Shown here one piece after another: positions 45,475 to 57,413 of a DNA stretch of 64,000 nt. The position numbers were made by a program, and so were the translations under genes. The notes beneath the pieces are model-generated. The model did no database searches and was not told where the DNA came from. It was given only the letters and a program-made list of their open reading frames with translations. The stretch is taken from the NCBI RefSeq assembly GCF_029958905.1, contig NZ_CP124614.1, positions 1,116,001 to 1,180,000 on the forward strand. The letters run 5' to 3'. Position 1 is the first letter of the stretch; every line of letters begins with the position of its first letter. The DNA comes from Vibrio sp. YMD68 (GTDB lineage: Bacteria > Pseudomonadota > Gammaproteobacteria > Enterobacterales > Vibrionaceae).

Positions 45475-45897
45475 ATGGAAAAAGGCAATCAGGAATTTTT
45501 GAGAAAGTCTGATGAGGACTGGCGTGAGCAGCTCTCTGACGTAGAGTTTGAGGTGTGTAGACTGAGTGCTACAGAAGCGCCGTTTAGCGGTACGTTACTG
45601 CATAATAAAGAGACTGGAATGTACCAGTGCACTTGTTGTCAAGCTCCGTTATTTAACTCAGAGAATAAATACGATTCAGGCTGCGGTTGGCCAAGCTTCG
45701 ATGCCCCCATTAATGACGACGCCATTCGTTACATTGAAGACCTGAGTCACGGTATGAAGCGGGTAGAGATAAAATGTAACCAATGTGATAGCCATTTAGG
45801 TCATGTTTTTCCTGATGGACCGGCGACAACAGGCGAACGCTATTGTGTCAATTCTGTGTCGTTAATTTTCAACAAAAGTAATAAAAGCGGTGAATAG
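45475..45897 (+). CDS. msrB: Peptide-methionine (R)-S-oxide reductase MsrB
   Basis: A 140-residue enzyme. Zinc-binding pairs are CTCCQAPLF and [10 protein letters not shown]; the substrate motif is [11 protein letters not shown]; the catalytic Cys is in RYCVNSVSL. It repairs methionine-R-sulfoxide. ATG 45475 matches the family start ([16 protein letters not shown]) better than GTG 45463. The terminator overlaps the stop codon. Confidence 0.95.
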   Translation: MEKGNQEFLRKSDEDWREQLSDVEFEVCRLSATEAPFSGTLLHNKETGMYQCTCCQAPLFNSENKYDSGCGWPSFDAPINDDAIRYIEDLSHGMKRVEIKCNQCDSHLGHVFPDGPATTGERYCVNSVSLIFNKSNKSGE

Positions 45898-45910
45898 CCA
45901 CCGCTTTTTG
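45883..45910 (+). terminator. Terminator overlapping the msrB stop
   Basis: AAAGCGGTG, a 6-base loop, CACCGCTTTTTG. Confidence 0.85.
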
Positions 45911-45967
45911 TTTCATAGTTACACTATTTTTAATGGCTGCTTAATGTAAGACTGGAAAAGAAGCAAT

Positions 45968-46789
45968 TTACTTCAGGTCTTTGGGGATCATCTTGCTATC
46001 AAAAGAAGCAGAGCCAAGCGCGTCCTCAATTGAATCGGCAATATCATCCAGCCTGTTGTATTTTTCTTTAGAGAAACCATATAGAAGTTGAAGCTCTTTA
46101 TCGGAAGCAATATCTACATCATAGCGCTTTGCGACCATGGCCCAGATGTAGGCGAGTTCTTTCTTGTCTACTCGATAATAGGTACTGGCCAGCGTTTTTA
46201 AAATCTCCGTGTTCACCTTGTCTGTCTTGGTCAACTCCAGTGCTCGGTTAAGCAGCTCCAGGGTCTTGAGTTGGTTTCGATTGGTATAAAACGTGGCGAG
46301 GGCGTATTGCATCTCAGCGGTTTGGAGTTTTTTTGTTCCTTCAAGCTGAAGAAATGCTCTTCTAGATGGTTCATCACCGATTTGGCTCCACAAGAAGTAA
46401 AGTGCTTCCGGTGAGTCTGATTGTTTAAGTTGGCTAACAATACGTTCTAGCTCTTCCCCAGAATGCATCAGAGCATTAAAGCGTTGCTGTTTAAGAGCGG
46501 ATTGATCGATCGGTTGTATTTGTGCCGCAAGTTCTAAACATCGTCGATACAGTCGTCCAAGCTCATATTCTTGAATAATGTTTTCATCGGATGGGTTTTT
46601 GAACACTTCGAATCGGTGCCAGATAAGATCAGTTCGCGGAACTCGGCACTGCCCATCGTCCATGTTTAGCAATTCACAACGAAGTTCTGGCGTGTCTTTG
46701 CAGAGCCGATCGGTATTTTTGTTGATTTCAAAACAGCCGGTCAAAGCGAGGGCTGTTAGGGCAATAGTGAATAGTTTAGATAATTTCAT
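45968..46789 (-). CDS. DUF2989-type lipoprotein
   Basis: A 273-residue protein with a lipoprotein signal (KLFTIALTALALTGC, lipobox LTGC). The body is helical, TPR-like (EMQYALATFYTNRNQ, ILKTLASTYYRVDKKELAY). It matches the Vibrio/Shewanella DUF2989 family in length and start. A membrane-bound protein-interaction role is plausible but unproven. The start at 46789 places the signal at the N-terminus; the frame's first ATG is six codons earlier. Confidence 0.82.
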   Translation of the reverse strand: MKLSKLFTIALTALALTGCFEINKNTDRLCKDTPELRCELLNMDDGQCRVPRTDLIWHRFEVFKNPSDENIIQEYELGRLYRRCLELAAQIQPIDQSALKQQRFNALMHSGEELERIVSQLKQSDSPEALYFLWSQIGDEPSRRAFLQLEGTKKLQTAEMQYALATFYTNRNQLKTLELLNRALELTKTDKVNTEILKTLASTYYRVDKKELAYIWAMVAKRYDVDIASDKELQLLYGFSKEKYNRLDDIADSIEDALGSASFDSKMIPKDLK

Positions 46790-46889
46790 AAAGTCGCTTG
46801 TGATCAATTACACTTATTTTTCTATCTAGCCTTGACTCAACAGGATAGCGTTATATTTTTGTTACTGTTTCTTTAAGTAAGGGTAGAAC

Positions 46890-47174
46890 ATGGATGCTGA
46901 AAGTTTATTAGAGGCGATAACGCCAGAAGTTTATCAGCGATTAACTTACGCTGTTGAAACTGGAAAGTGGCCTGAAGGTACGCGTCTTTCTCAATCTCAA
47001 CGAGATTCATGTATGCAAGCCGTCATGCTTTACCAATCTAAGCATAATGTAGACGCGGCACATATGACAGTCGCAGCAGGAGGCGAGATAAGCTTTAAGT
47101 CAAAGTCTGAACTAAAAAAGCAGTTTAGTAACAACGAAAGTGACATTTTGCGAGTAAATCCGAACAAAGAGTGA
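46890..47174 (+). CDS. yeaC: YeaC family protein (DUF1315)
   Basis: A 94-residue protein with VYQRLTYAVETGKWPEGTRL and CMQAVMLYQSKHN, diagnostic of YeaC. The function is unknown. In E. coli it lies in the same neighbourhood as msrB, gapA and ansA, as here. Confidence 0.92.
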   Translation: MDAESLLEAITPEVYQRLTYAVETGKWPEGTRLSQSQRDSCMQAVMLYQSKHNVDAAHMTVAAGGEISFKSKSELKKQFSNNESDILRVNPNKE

Positions 47175-47266
47175 TAATTCTAAGCTTTGTCAGTGAGTCG
47201 ATAAGTCTTAGATTTTGCACCATGATAAGCCGTTAATCTAACACAAAAAAAGAAGTAGAAAAAACA

Positions 47267-47303
47267 AAAGCTATCTTAGTGTCTGACTAAGATAGCTTTT
47301 TCG
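47267..47303. terminator. Bidirectional terminator between yeaC and ansA
   Basis: AAAAGCTATCTTAG, a 7-base loop, CTAAGATAGCTTTTT; it serves the two convergent genes. Confidence 0.9.
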
Positions 47304-47317
47304 TTTCTGAGTGCTGA

Positions 47318-48334
47318 TTACAAACTCATTTCGCCATGGAGTACTTTCTGCATTTGTTCTTTCACTTCTTCGTAGGATAGCCCCTGGCTCAACAAATAAT
47401 GTAACTTCGCTAACGCGGCTTCTGGAGTCATATCGAAACCACTAATGACACCTGCATCTTGCAGAGCACATCCCGTCGCATACCCACCCATGTTTACTTT
47501 TCCTGCTAGGCATTGTGTCAAGTTAACCACAATAACACCTCGTTCAGATGCTTCTTTTAAATGCGCTAACAATTCCGGGTTTTGTGGGGCGTTGCCGACA
47601 CCGAAGGTCAGCAAAATCATGGCATTCACAGGTTGAAGCAGTGTATTTCGGATCACTTCGTGTGAAATGCCTGGGTACATGGTGATCACCCCAATCGGTT
47701 GTGGGGTGATGTTATGAACCTTGAAGGTACCCTGTGGTTTTTGGTCAACAACAACGCCGTTACTGACTTTTATACTGATTCCAGCTTCAAGCAGTGGCGG
47801 CATGTTTGGCGAGGTAAACGCACTAAAACCATCGGCGTGAGATTTAGTACTGCGATTTCCACGCATTAACTGATTATTGAAGAAAAGGGTGACTTCATTG
47901 ATCGGGTAGTTGGCTGCAATGTGCAGCGCATTAAGAAGGTTGGCCTGACCGTCTGAGCGCAGTTCGGCTAAGGGAATTTGCGACCCTGTAACGATGACGG
48001 GTTTGCCTAGGTTCTCAAGCATAAACGATAATGCTGATGCTGTGTACGCCATGGTATCGGTTCCATGCAGTATCACAAAGCCATCGTATTTATCATAGTT
48101 ATCACTGATGTCATTAGCGATTTGTTGCCAGTCCATAGGCGTCATGTCTGACGAGTCAATTAATGGCTCATACTCATGAATAGTGAACTCTGGCATTTCT
48201 GGGCGGTGAAATTCTGGCATTCCCGCTAATTGTTTTTCCATAAATCCAGCGACAGGAATGTAACCGTGATTAGACTTTTGCATACCAATGGTACCGCCAG
48301 TATAGGCGATATAGATGTGTTTTCTTGTCATCAT
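47318..48334 (-). CDS. ansA: Cytoplasmic L-asparaginase I
   Basis: A 338-residue enzyme without signal peptide. The first nucleophile Thr is in IAYTGGTIGMQ and the second in LHGTDTMAYTASAL. It hydrolyses asparagine to aspartate and ammonia. The ansA-sppA order is conserved with E. coli. It is separated from sppA by a terminator at 48521. Confidence 0.95.
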   Translation of the reverse strand: MMTRKHIYIAYTGGTIGMQKSNHGYIPVAGFMEKQLAGMPEFHRPEMPEFTIHEYEPLIDSSDMTPMDWQQIANDISDNYDKYDGFVILHGTDTMAYTASALSFMLENLGKPVIVTGSQIPLAELRSDGQANLLNALHIAANYPINEVTLFFNNQLMRGNRSTKSHADGFSAFTSPNMPPLLEAGISIKVSNGVVVDQKPQGTFKVHNITPQPIGVITMYPGISHEVIRNTLLQPVNAMILLTFGVGNAPQNPELLAHLKEASERGVIVVNLTQCLAGKVNMGGYATGCALQDAGVISGFDMTPEAALAKLHYLLSQGLSYEEVKEQMQKVLHGEMSL

Positions 48335-48520
48335 GAAAGTCGTACAGTGAATTAGGAACAGGGGGCGATTATAGACCCTTGCTCGTGATAAATTCTATCT
48401 ATTGACGCACATTTTATCGGTTACTGTTCTGAATTTATTTCTCACTGCTATTTAAAGGGGGAGGGAGTGCGAGCATTGAACTGTGCAGTGAGTCGTGCGG
48501 ATGATCGGTCTGAAAATAAA

Positions 48521-48557
48521 ATAGGCTAACAATCAAATGATCATTAGCCTATGTTTT
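48521..48557 (-). terminator. Terminator of sppA
   Basis: Arms ATAGGCTAA and TTAGCCTAT with a 14-base loop. On the minus strand it is followed by TTTTATTTT, about 65 bp after the sppA stop. Confidence 0.8.
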
Positions 48558-48621
48558 TAATCTCTCTGCGGTCTGCTTATCTATCTGCTTATGCGTCTAC
48601 CATCTAACTCGACAGAAACAG

Positions 48622-50487
48622 TTATTGAACTTGGCAGGTTAAGCAAAAGGCGTATTGCCCCTTGGGATCATTAAAACTGTCCAGCAACGTTATGTCAGCA
48701 GTAACTTGGTTCATCAGCGGTTTCCATGTGTCTGGAATCCATGAAGCTGGAATCAAGGTAGAAGCGTCAATATTCAACATCACGGACACCTGATTCATCA
48801 TTTCTTGGAAGAACTGCTGTGCTGGAGATAAAGATTCTTCGACCCAATAGACGTTGTAAGCCTCGAGTTCCGCCAACTCTGCTGCCAGCGATATGGCGTC
48901 ATCGAAATCCCCCATTTTATCGACGAGTCCATGTGCCATTGCGTCTTTACCTGTCCACACTCGCCCTTCAGCAATGGTTTCGAGTGCGTCTAGTGAAAGA
49001 TTACGGTGAGTACTCACTAGCCCAACAAAACGTTTATAGCCATGTTCAATACCGAGTTGGAATGCATCGGAAGCACCTTCCGACATACCCGTTGTGACAC
49101 CCACGCCGGAAAACGGAGAGGTGCCGATACCATCACTGTAAACGCCAAGGCTATTTAGCCCTTTCTCAAAGGTCGTGATGACACTAAAGATGCCAATGGA
49201 GCCGGTTAACGTAGTTGGCTGAGCAACGATTTTATCTGCGCTCATCGAAATCCAATAACCGCCAGAGGCGGCAAGGCTAGACATAGACACAACCACGGGT
49301 TTGTTTGCAGCACGCAGTGCATCGATTTCGTTGCGAATAACCTCAGAAGCAAACGCACTGCCACCTGGGCTGTCTACTCGTAAAACAACCGCTTTGACCT
49401 TACTATCATTGCGCGCTTGTCTTAGCAGGTTCGCTGTGGTGTCACCACCAACATTATTACGTGACTGCTCGCCATCCATGATCGCGCCACTGGCAACTAC
49501 AACCGCAATATCATTGGCTTCGATATTAAATTGAGGTGACATAGTGCTGCGGTACTCGTAATACCCCATGGCTTTGTAACTGTCTTTGCCATTGCTGCCA
49601 AAGACATCCGCGAGCTGTGTACGAATTTGTTGTCTGGTGGCAAGTTCATCGACCAGCTCTAACTGAAGAGAAAGCTCTGCAAGATTGCCATCAACGGATT
49701 TAAGCTGTGCAAGAAACTCATCCATTGATGGGTTCAGTGTTTTTGCATCAATCTGACGGTTGGTCGCTACGTCCTCAACGTAAGCACCCCACAGTTGAGT
49801 GAGCCAACGAGCGGCAGACTCTTTTGCCTCATCAGACATATCATCGCGGACAAAGGGTTCAATTGCCGATTTATACGTGCCTACACGGAAAACATGCGTA
49901 TTAACATCAAGTTTTTCCAGCAAGGTTTTATAGTAAAGAGAATAAGCGCTGTAACCTTTTAACAATACGGCGCCATCCGGGGACATATACACTTTGTTCG
50001 CATAGCTTGCGAGATAGTACTGGCTTTGATTGTATATCTCGCCAGTCGCATAAATCGGTTTTCCGGACGCTTTAAACTCATTGAGTGCTTTCGCGATGTA
50101 TCTCAACTTGGTTAAATTGGTTTCAGGCAGATGACGCAGCGATAACACGATCCCTTGGATTTGGTCGTCCGTTTGAGCATGTCTGATGGTTTCAACAATA
50201 TCAAATAGGACATTCTCTTTAGGGAGTTCCTGACCAAAGAGTGAGCCGGTCAATGAATCCATTGGGTTGTTGTAGGTTCTTTGCTCGACAATCGGGCCAG
50301 AAAGATTGAGTACAAGCGCTGATTGCTCTTTTACCGTCGGGGTAGGTGTTTCGATACTCGTGAATAAAAAGTAGATAACGGCCAGGCTGAGGATAAAAAT
50401 CAGGTTCGTTAATGCAAGACGAATAAAGGTAATGAGTTTCCATAATCCTTTAAAAATCATTCCAATAAATTTGAATAGTTTTTTCAT
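48622..50487 (-). CDS. sppA: Signal peptide peptidase SppA (protease IV)
   Basis: A 621-residue protein with an N-terminal transmembrane helix (about 25-45). It has the duplicated S49 architecture of the long SppA type. The catalytic Lys is in RVGTYKSAIEPF (N-terminal half) and the Ser in SLAASGGYWISM (C-terminal half). It degrades signal peptides left in the inner membrane. Confidence 0.95.
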   Translation of the reverse strand: MKKLFKFIGMIFKGLWKLITFIRLALTNLIFILSLAVIYFLFTSIETPTPTVKEQSALVLNLSGPIVEQRTYNNPMDSLTGSLFGQELPKENVLFDIVETIRHAQTDDQIQGIVLSLRHLPETNLTKLRYIAKALNEFKASGKPIYATGEIYNQSQYYLASYANKVYMSPDGAVLLKGYSAYSLYYKTLLEKLDVNTHVFRVGTYKSAIEPFVRDDMSDEAKESAARWLTQLWGAYVEDVATNRQIDAKTLNPSMDEFLAQLKSVDGNLAELSLQLELVDELATRQQIRTQLADVFGSNGKDSYKAMGYYEYRSTMSPQFNIEANDIAVVVASGAIMDGEQSRNNVGGDTTANLLRQARNDSKVKAVVLRVDSPGGSAFASEVIRNEIDALRAANKPVVVSMSSLAASGGYWISMSADKIVAQPTTLTGSIGIFSVITTFEKGLNSLGVYSDGIGTSPFSGVGVTTGMSEGASDAFQLGIEHGYKRFVGLVSTHRNLSLDALETIAEGRVWTGKDAMAHGLVDKMGDFDDAISLAAELAELEAYNVYWVEESLSPAQQFFQEMMNQVSVMLNIDASTLIPASWIPDTWKPLMNQVTADITLLDSFNDPKGQYAFCLTCQVQ

Positions 50488-50507
50488 CGAATCTTCACTG
50501 CAGTTGA

Positions 50508-52730
<2,223 letters not shown>

Positions 52731-52790
52731 TCCACATTTGTAACTCATGTTTGTCGTCATCCACAAACAGATAGCTTCATCAAAAACAAA

Positions 52791-52820
52791 AAATGGCGCA
52801 TTAATTGCGCCATTTTTATT
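52791..52820 (+). terminator. Terminator of fadH
   Basis: AAATGGCGCA, a 5-base loop, TGCGCCATTTTTATT; strong, 60 bp after the stop. Confidence 0.9.
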
Positions 52821-52860
52821 GTCTATTTATCACCACTGTCTTTGTATCCCGCACATTCAA

Positions 52861-52884
52861 TACTCAAATACTCAAATACTCAAG
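52861..52884. repeat. Three tandem 8-bp repeats (TACTCAAA)
   Basis: Two perfect copies and one with a changed last base, between convergent fadH and purU. Confidence 0.85.
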
Positions 52885-52995
52885 TTTTAAGCATCTGGTT
52901 TGCGGGACCATTCTGCTAACTTTGTCTGCAGCTTAGGCAGTCAACCGCTAAAGCCGTCAATAACTGAATCGGTCAAAAATTACATCTGTCAAAAA

Positions 52996-53829
52996 TTAAA
53001 GAATGACCGTCTTGTTTCCGTAAACAAAAACGTGGTCATTTAACACTTTGTTGAGCGCTTTGCTTAGCACATTTTTCTCTACATCTCGACCTGCTCGTGC
53101 CATGTCTTGTGCGCTAAAGTTGTGGTCGACTGGGATAACATCTTGCTTGATGATGGGCCCTTCATCTAAATCATTGGTGACAAAGTGAGCCGTTGCACCA
53201 ATGATTTTTACACCGCGTTCGTAAGCTTGCTGGTATGGCTTCGCACCGATAAACGCGGGTAAGAAACTATGGTGGATATTAATGATTTTATGGTGGTATT
53301 TTTCCACAAATCCAGGGGTCAATACACGCATGTATTTGGCCAATACCAAATAATCAGCATCATATTTCTCAATCACTTCAAGCATCTCTTGCTCATGTTC
53401 TTCTCTATTGAGACCTTCATGAGAGACAGTATGGTAAGGGATATCGAAGCGTTCAGTGAGCGTTTTTAGGGTGTCGTAGTTACCGACTACCGCCGCAATG
53501 TCGACATCTAAACTGCCATCGTAGTTCTTCATTAGAATATCACCCAAGCAGTGAGACTCTTTGGTCACAAGAATAACAATACGCTTACGGGTAGAGCTGA
53601 CTAAACGACGTTTTGTGCCCTCAGGAAGCGCTTGGTCAAGGTCGGCGAGCAATGTTTGATCGTTAAAGTAGCCTTCCAATTCAGTACGCATAAAGAAATG
53701 CCCACTGGTGTTATCTACAAACTCATTGTTATGGATGATATTGAGTTGATGTTTGTAACAAATATTGGTGATTTTTGAGATCAGCCCAGGTGCATCTTTG
53801 CTATGGGTTAGGAGTGTTTTTTTTTCCAT
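52996..53829 (-). CDS. purU: Formyltetrahydrofolate deformylase
   Basis: A 277-residue protein. An N-terminal ACT domain (LLTHSKDAPGLISKITNICY) is followed by a formyltransferase-type domain with INIHHSFLPAFIGAKPYQQ and LDEGPIIKQD (catalytic Asn/His/Asp set). It makes formate for PurT and balances one-carbon units. ATG 53829, after GGAAGC, gives the usual family length; the 26-codon longer frame is rejected. Confidence 0.95.
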   Translation of the reverse strand: MEKKTLLTHSKDAPGLISKITNICYKHQLNIIHNNEFVDNTSGHFFMRTELEGYFNDQTLLADLDQALPEGTKRRLVSSTRKRIVILVTKESHCLGDILMKNYDGSLDVDIAAVVGNYDTLKTLTERFDIPYHTVSHEGLNREEHEQEMLEVIEKYDADYLVLAKYMRVLTPGFVEKYHHKIINIHHSFLPAFIGAKPYQQAYERGVKIIGATAHFVTNDLDEGPIIKQDVIPVDHNFSAQDMARAGRDVEKNVLSKALNKVLNDHVFVYGNKTVIL

Positions 53830-54025
53830 TTGTGGTTTGCTTCCATTAATTATTTTTTTGGGCTTAAAACTAATTTCAGGTTCCGTGAACGGTGACGTAA
53901 CCCTCAATATACCTGCTATAATTAATCTATTATCGACTATGTTTCAACAAAAGATGTTGCCAAGAAGCTAGGTTTATTCTTTGTTGTTGTCGATTCTATC
54001 GTTAGAAGTAATAGAGGTGCTGTAT

Positions 54026-54226
54026 ATGGATAAAGAATTACTAGCGCGTAAATTGTATGTTGAACGAGTCAATGCCCTTATGGGCGATTGCGAAATCAAC
54101 GAAACAGTTTTGACCGAAATGTGGGAAAGCAAAGCGTCTCCTGCTGATGCTGCCAAAGCTATGCTGAATGAAGACAACGGATTCGATGGGCCAGCTTGGC
54201 TCTCTCGATACCTCAATAGAAAATAA
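54026..54226 (+). CDS. Small conserved protein, unknown
   Basis: A 66-residue acidic helical protein (KLYVERVNALMGDCEINET, SPADAAKAMLNED). AGAGGTG lies 6 bp before the ATG at 54026. It is placed just upstream of yoaA. No family recognised with confidence. Confidence 0.6.
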   Translation: MDKELLARKLYVERVNALMGDCEINETVLTEMWESKASPADAAKAMLNEDNGFDGPAWLSRYLNRK

Positions 54227-54333
54227 GCCCTCCTAAGATTTAGCAAACACCTCCGGCGAGGATCACAATCTGATTCGCGCCGGCTCACTAAAACTGACAT
54301 AATCTATCCATCTCTTTTTGCCAGTTTATTCAC

Positions 54334-56292
54334 ATGATTCTAAAAACCTTCTCTGCTGATGGTGCGCTGGGTAAAGCGATTCCCGGTTTTCAACCACGGC
54401 AACCCCAACTCGATATGGCGCAAGCTGTCTATGAGGCAATTGCACAGCAGAGTCAACTGGTCGTTGAGGCGGGTACGGGGACAGGCAAAACTTTTGCGTA
54501 TCTTGTTCCCGCATTGCTCAGCGGTAAGAAAGTGATCATCAGTACTGGATCTAAAAACCTTCAAGAACAACTCTTTCACCGAGACTTACCATTAATGGTT
54601 GAAGCCCTTGGATTTTATGGTCAAGTGGCGCTGCTTAAAGGTCGTTCCAATTATCTCTGTTTAGATCGCTTGAGTCGTCAAATGGTCGAAAGCCACACCA
54701 ATACCGCAGATCCTACGTTACTCACTCAATTAATCAAAGTGCGCAGCTGGGTATCGCAAACTCAAAGTGGTGATTTAGGGGATTGTGATGAAATCGCTGA
54801 AGACAGCCCGATAATTCCGACCATCACATCAACCAATGACAATTGCCTTGGAAAAGAGTGCCCAAGCTATACAGATTGTTTTGTACTCAAAGCCAGAAAA
54901 AGAGCGATGGATTCAGACGTTGTGGTGGTGAACCATCACTTGTTTCTTGCCGATTTGGCTATCAAAGAGACAGGTTTTGGAGAGCTGATCCCAGAGGCGG
55001 AAGTGTTCATTTTTGATGAAGCGCACCAATTGCCAGACATCGCAAGCCAATATTTTGGTCAGTCAGTGTCAAGCCGGCAGGTTCAAGAGTTGGCTAAAGA
55101 CATAGAAATCGCGTATCGAACAGAAGCGAAAGATATGCGACAGCTGCAAAAAGTGGGCGACAGTCTCGTTCAATCGGCCATGGATATGCGGATTGTTCTT
55201 GGCGACGCGAACTTTCGCGGTAACTGGCGTGAAGCGGTGGGCTCTCCAATAATAGCTCGCGAATTACGCCGTTTACAAGACGCATTAGATTTTGCTATTG
55301 AAGTGCTAAAACTCGCATTAGGTCGAAGCCAATTGCTTGATACCGCCTTTGAACGTGCCAATCTCATCAAGGCAAGACTTGAACGCGTCTGTGATGTGTC
55401 GATAACGGGTTATTCCTACTGGTTTGATACCACGCCGCGCCACTTCACTCTGCACATTACGCCGCTTTCGGTTGCCGATAAGTTCCAAGAACAAATCGAG
55501 CAAAAACAGGGCGCCTGGATTTTCACTTCGGCTACGCTCGCGGTTAACGAAGACTTCGGTCACTTTACTTCGCGTCTTGGCATCGAACCCAAGCAAAAAC
55601 TGGCCTTGCCAAGTCCGTTCGATTACCAAACTCAAGCTAAACTTTGTGTACCTCGCTACTTGCCTGAGCCCAATAGCCCAGGGATGGCCGATAAACTGGT
55701 TGAAGTGCTTGGGCCTGTTATTGAAGAGAATCAAGGACGCTGCTTTTTCTTGTGTACCTCACACAGCATGATGAGAGAGCTTGGAGAACGATTCAGAGAA
55801 ACATTAAGTGTGCCGGTGTTGCTTCAAGGTGAAACCAGCAAGCAAAAAACGTTAGCCGAATTTATGGAATTGGGTAATGCATTACTGGTTGCAACGGGGG
55901 CATTTTGGGAGGGGATAGATGTTAGAGGAGACGCATTAAGCTGTGTTATCATCGACAAATTACCCTTTACTGCCCCTGATGACCCATTATTAAAGGCACG
56001 TATTGAAGATTGTCGCGAGAAAGGGGGCGATCCTTTTGCACAAGTCCAACTGCCAGATGCGGTCATTACTTTGAAGCAGGGCGTCGGGCGTTTGATACGA
56101 GATAAAAAAGACCATGGTGCGTTGATTATCTGTGACAATCGCCTAGTCACCAAAGAGTATGGCCGGCTGTTTTTAGCCAGCTTACCGCCAATTCCTAGAA
56201 CGCGGGATTTAGACAGTGTTCAAGCTTTTTTACGAGGGCTTGACCAACCAACACCTAGTGATATGAATAACCAAGCTAGTGACATTAATTAA
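54334..56292 (+). CDS. yoaA: DinG-family ATP-dependent helicase YoaA
   Basis: A 652-residue XPD/DinG-like helicase. Walker A is EAGTGTGKTFAYL; the FeS-cluster Cys are in YLCLDRL, NCLGKECPSYTDCF; the DEAH box is FIFDEAHQLPD. The C-terminal motifs ATGAFWEGIDVRG and QGVGRLIRDKKDHG complete it. In E. coli YoaA works with HolC in tolerance of replication-blocking damage. The gene order yoaA-tsaB-slp is conserved. Confidence 0.95.
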   Translation: MILKTFSADGALGKAIPGFQPRQPQLDMAQAVYEAIAQQSQLVVEAGTGTGKTFAYLVPALLSGKKVIISTGSKNLQEQLFHRDLPLMVEALGFYGQVALLKGRSNYLCLDRLSRQMVESHTNTADPTLLTQLIKVRSWVSQTQSGDLGDCDEIAEDSPIIPTITSTNDNCLGKECPSYTDCFVLKARKRAMDSDVVVVNHHLFLADLAIKETGFGELIPEAEVFIFDEAHQLPDIASQYFGQSVSSRQVQELAKDIEIAYRTEAKDMRQLQKVGDSLVQSAMDMRIVLGDANFRGNWREAVGSPIIARELRRLQDALDFAIEVLKLALGRSQLLDTAFERANLIKARLERVCDVSITGYSYWFDTTPRHFTLHITPLSVADKFQEQIEQKQGAWIFTSATLAVNEDFGHFTSRLGIEPKQKLALPSPFDYQTQAKLCVPRYLPEPNSPGMADKLVEVLGPVIEENQGRCFFLCTSHSMMRELGERFRETLSVPVLLQGETSKQKTLAEFMELGNALLVATGAFWEGIDVRGDALSCVIIDKLPFTAPDDPLLKARIEDCREKGGDPFAQVQLPDAVITLKQGVGRLIRDKKDHGALIICDNRLVTKEYGRLFLASLPPIPRTRDLDSVQAFLRGLDQPTPSDMNNQASDIN

Positions 56293-56308
56293 ATAGATAG
56301 AGACATCA

Positions 56309-57016
56309 ATGAGTGTGAAAATTCTTGCTTTAGATACCGCAACCGAAAACTGTTCTGTTGCCCTTATTGTTGGCGAACGCGTATTCGCAAGAAGTGAAGT
56401 GGCGCCTAGAGACCATACCAAGAAGATTTTACCTATGGTTGATGACGTATTAAAAGAAGCAGGCCTTACCCTGGGAGAACTTGATGCGCTTGCTTTTGGC
56501 AGGGGGCCAGGTAGCTTTACCGGAGTGCGTATTGGCATTGGTATTGCACAGGGTTTAGCATTTGGTGCGGAATTACCGATGATTGGTATTTCAACCTTAG
56601 CGGCGATGGCACAAGGCAGTTACCGCAAGTATGGCTATAGCCAGGTTGCTTGTGCTATTGATGCTCGAATGAGTGAAGTGTATTGGGGGCGATACAGCCG
56701 TCAAGAAAACGGCACTTGGCTAGAAACCGATGCCGAATGCGTGATTGCACCGGATGAATTGGTCAAACAGGTTCCAAGTGATGATGCTATTTGGAATGCC
56801 GCGGGCACTGGTTGGGATGCCTATGAAGAAGCATTACAAGCACTGCCTTTGGATCGAGATAATGAAAAAGGTGTGGTGTTGTATCCTGAAGCGGTTGATA
56901 TCGCTTATCTGGCTCAGATTGAATGGAACAATGGCAATACGGTAGACGCTGAGAATGCAAGCCCCGTTTACCTACGTGATAAAGTCACTTGGAAAAAGCT
57001 ACCGGGTAGAGAATAA
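56309..57016 (+). CDS. tsaB: tRNA t6A modification protein TsaB
   Basis: A 235-residue ASKHA-fold protein starting [15 protein letters not shown], with [20 protein letters not shown] (about 72-91). It is the TsaB subunit of the TsaBDE complex that makes threonylcarbamoyl-adenosine at tRNA position 37. It lies 16 bp after yoaA. Confidence 0.96.
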   Translation: MSVKILALDTATENCSVALIVGERVFARSEVAPRDHTKKILPMVDDVLKEAGLTLGELDALAFGRGPGSFTGVRIGIGIAQGLAFGAELPMIGISTLAAMAQGSYRKYGYSQVACAIDARMSEVYWGRYSRQENGTWLETDAECVIAPDELVKQVPSDDAIWNAAGTGWDAYEEALQALPLDRDNEKGVVLYPEAVDIAYLAQIEWNNGNTVDAENASPVYLRDKVTWKKLPGRE

Positions 57017-57041
57017 ACACTCGTCAGTCAACAACCGAGAT

Positions 57042-57068
57042 AAGGCTAGCGTGCTAGCCTTTAAAAAG
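57042..57068 (+). terminator. Hairpin after tsaB
   Basis: A perfect stem (AAGGCTAGC / GCTAGCCTT) with a 2-base loop but only a weak tail (TAAAAAGG). Probably partial termination or RNA processing; the next gene starts 8 bp later. Confidence 0.55.
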
Positions 57069-57075
57069 GAACAGT

Positions 57076-57381
57076 ATGGTATCGATAAATGGTTTACCTC
57101 CTTCGATTGTCCCGGGCAGTACTAAAACGAACAAGACGAACAAGAAAAATGAGGTAAAAAAAGGGCAAGTCAACACATCGGTTGGTCAACCTACTCAGGT
57201 CGCGAATGCCGTTGCGAATTCAATTCGTCATGTCAACGAATCAGACATCCATCGCGCCCAAGTTCAATACGATTTACCTGAGGGGCAAAGTCGAAAAGCC
57301 ATGCAAGAATACTTATCTGTGATGACTCAATCTAAGCGAGATGAACTTGCCAAGCTGCTTGGTGTCGATATCTATATCTAA
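57076..57381 (+). CDS. Small conserved protein, unknown
   Basis: A 101-residue protein with a basic, low-complexity N-terminus (KTNKTNKKNEVKKGQ) and a C-terminal helical part (SRKAMQEYLSVMTQSKRDEL). AAAGGAAC precedes the ATG. It lies between tsaB and slp in the same direction. No function assigned; the C-terminal half resembles small Vibrio proteins of unknown role. Confidence 0.65.
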   Translation: MVSINGLPPSIVPGSTKTNKTNKKNEVKKGQVNTSVGQPTQVANAVANSIRHVNESDIHRAQVQYDLPEGQSRKAMQEYLSVMTQSKRDELAKLLGVDIYI

Positions 57382-57413
57382 CGTTGTTTTCTCTCTTCAT
57401 TAAAGAGCTCACT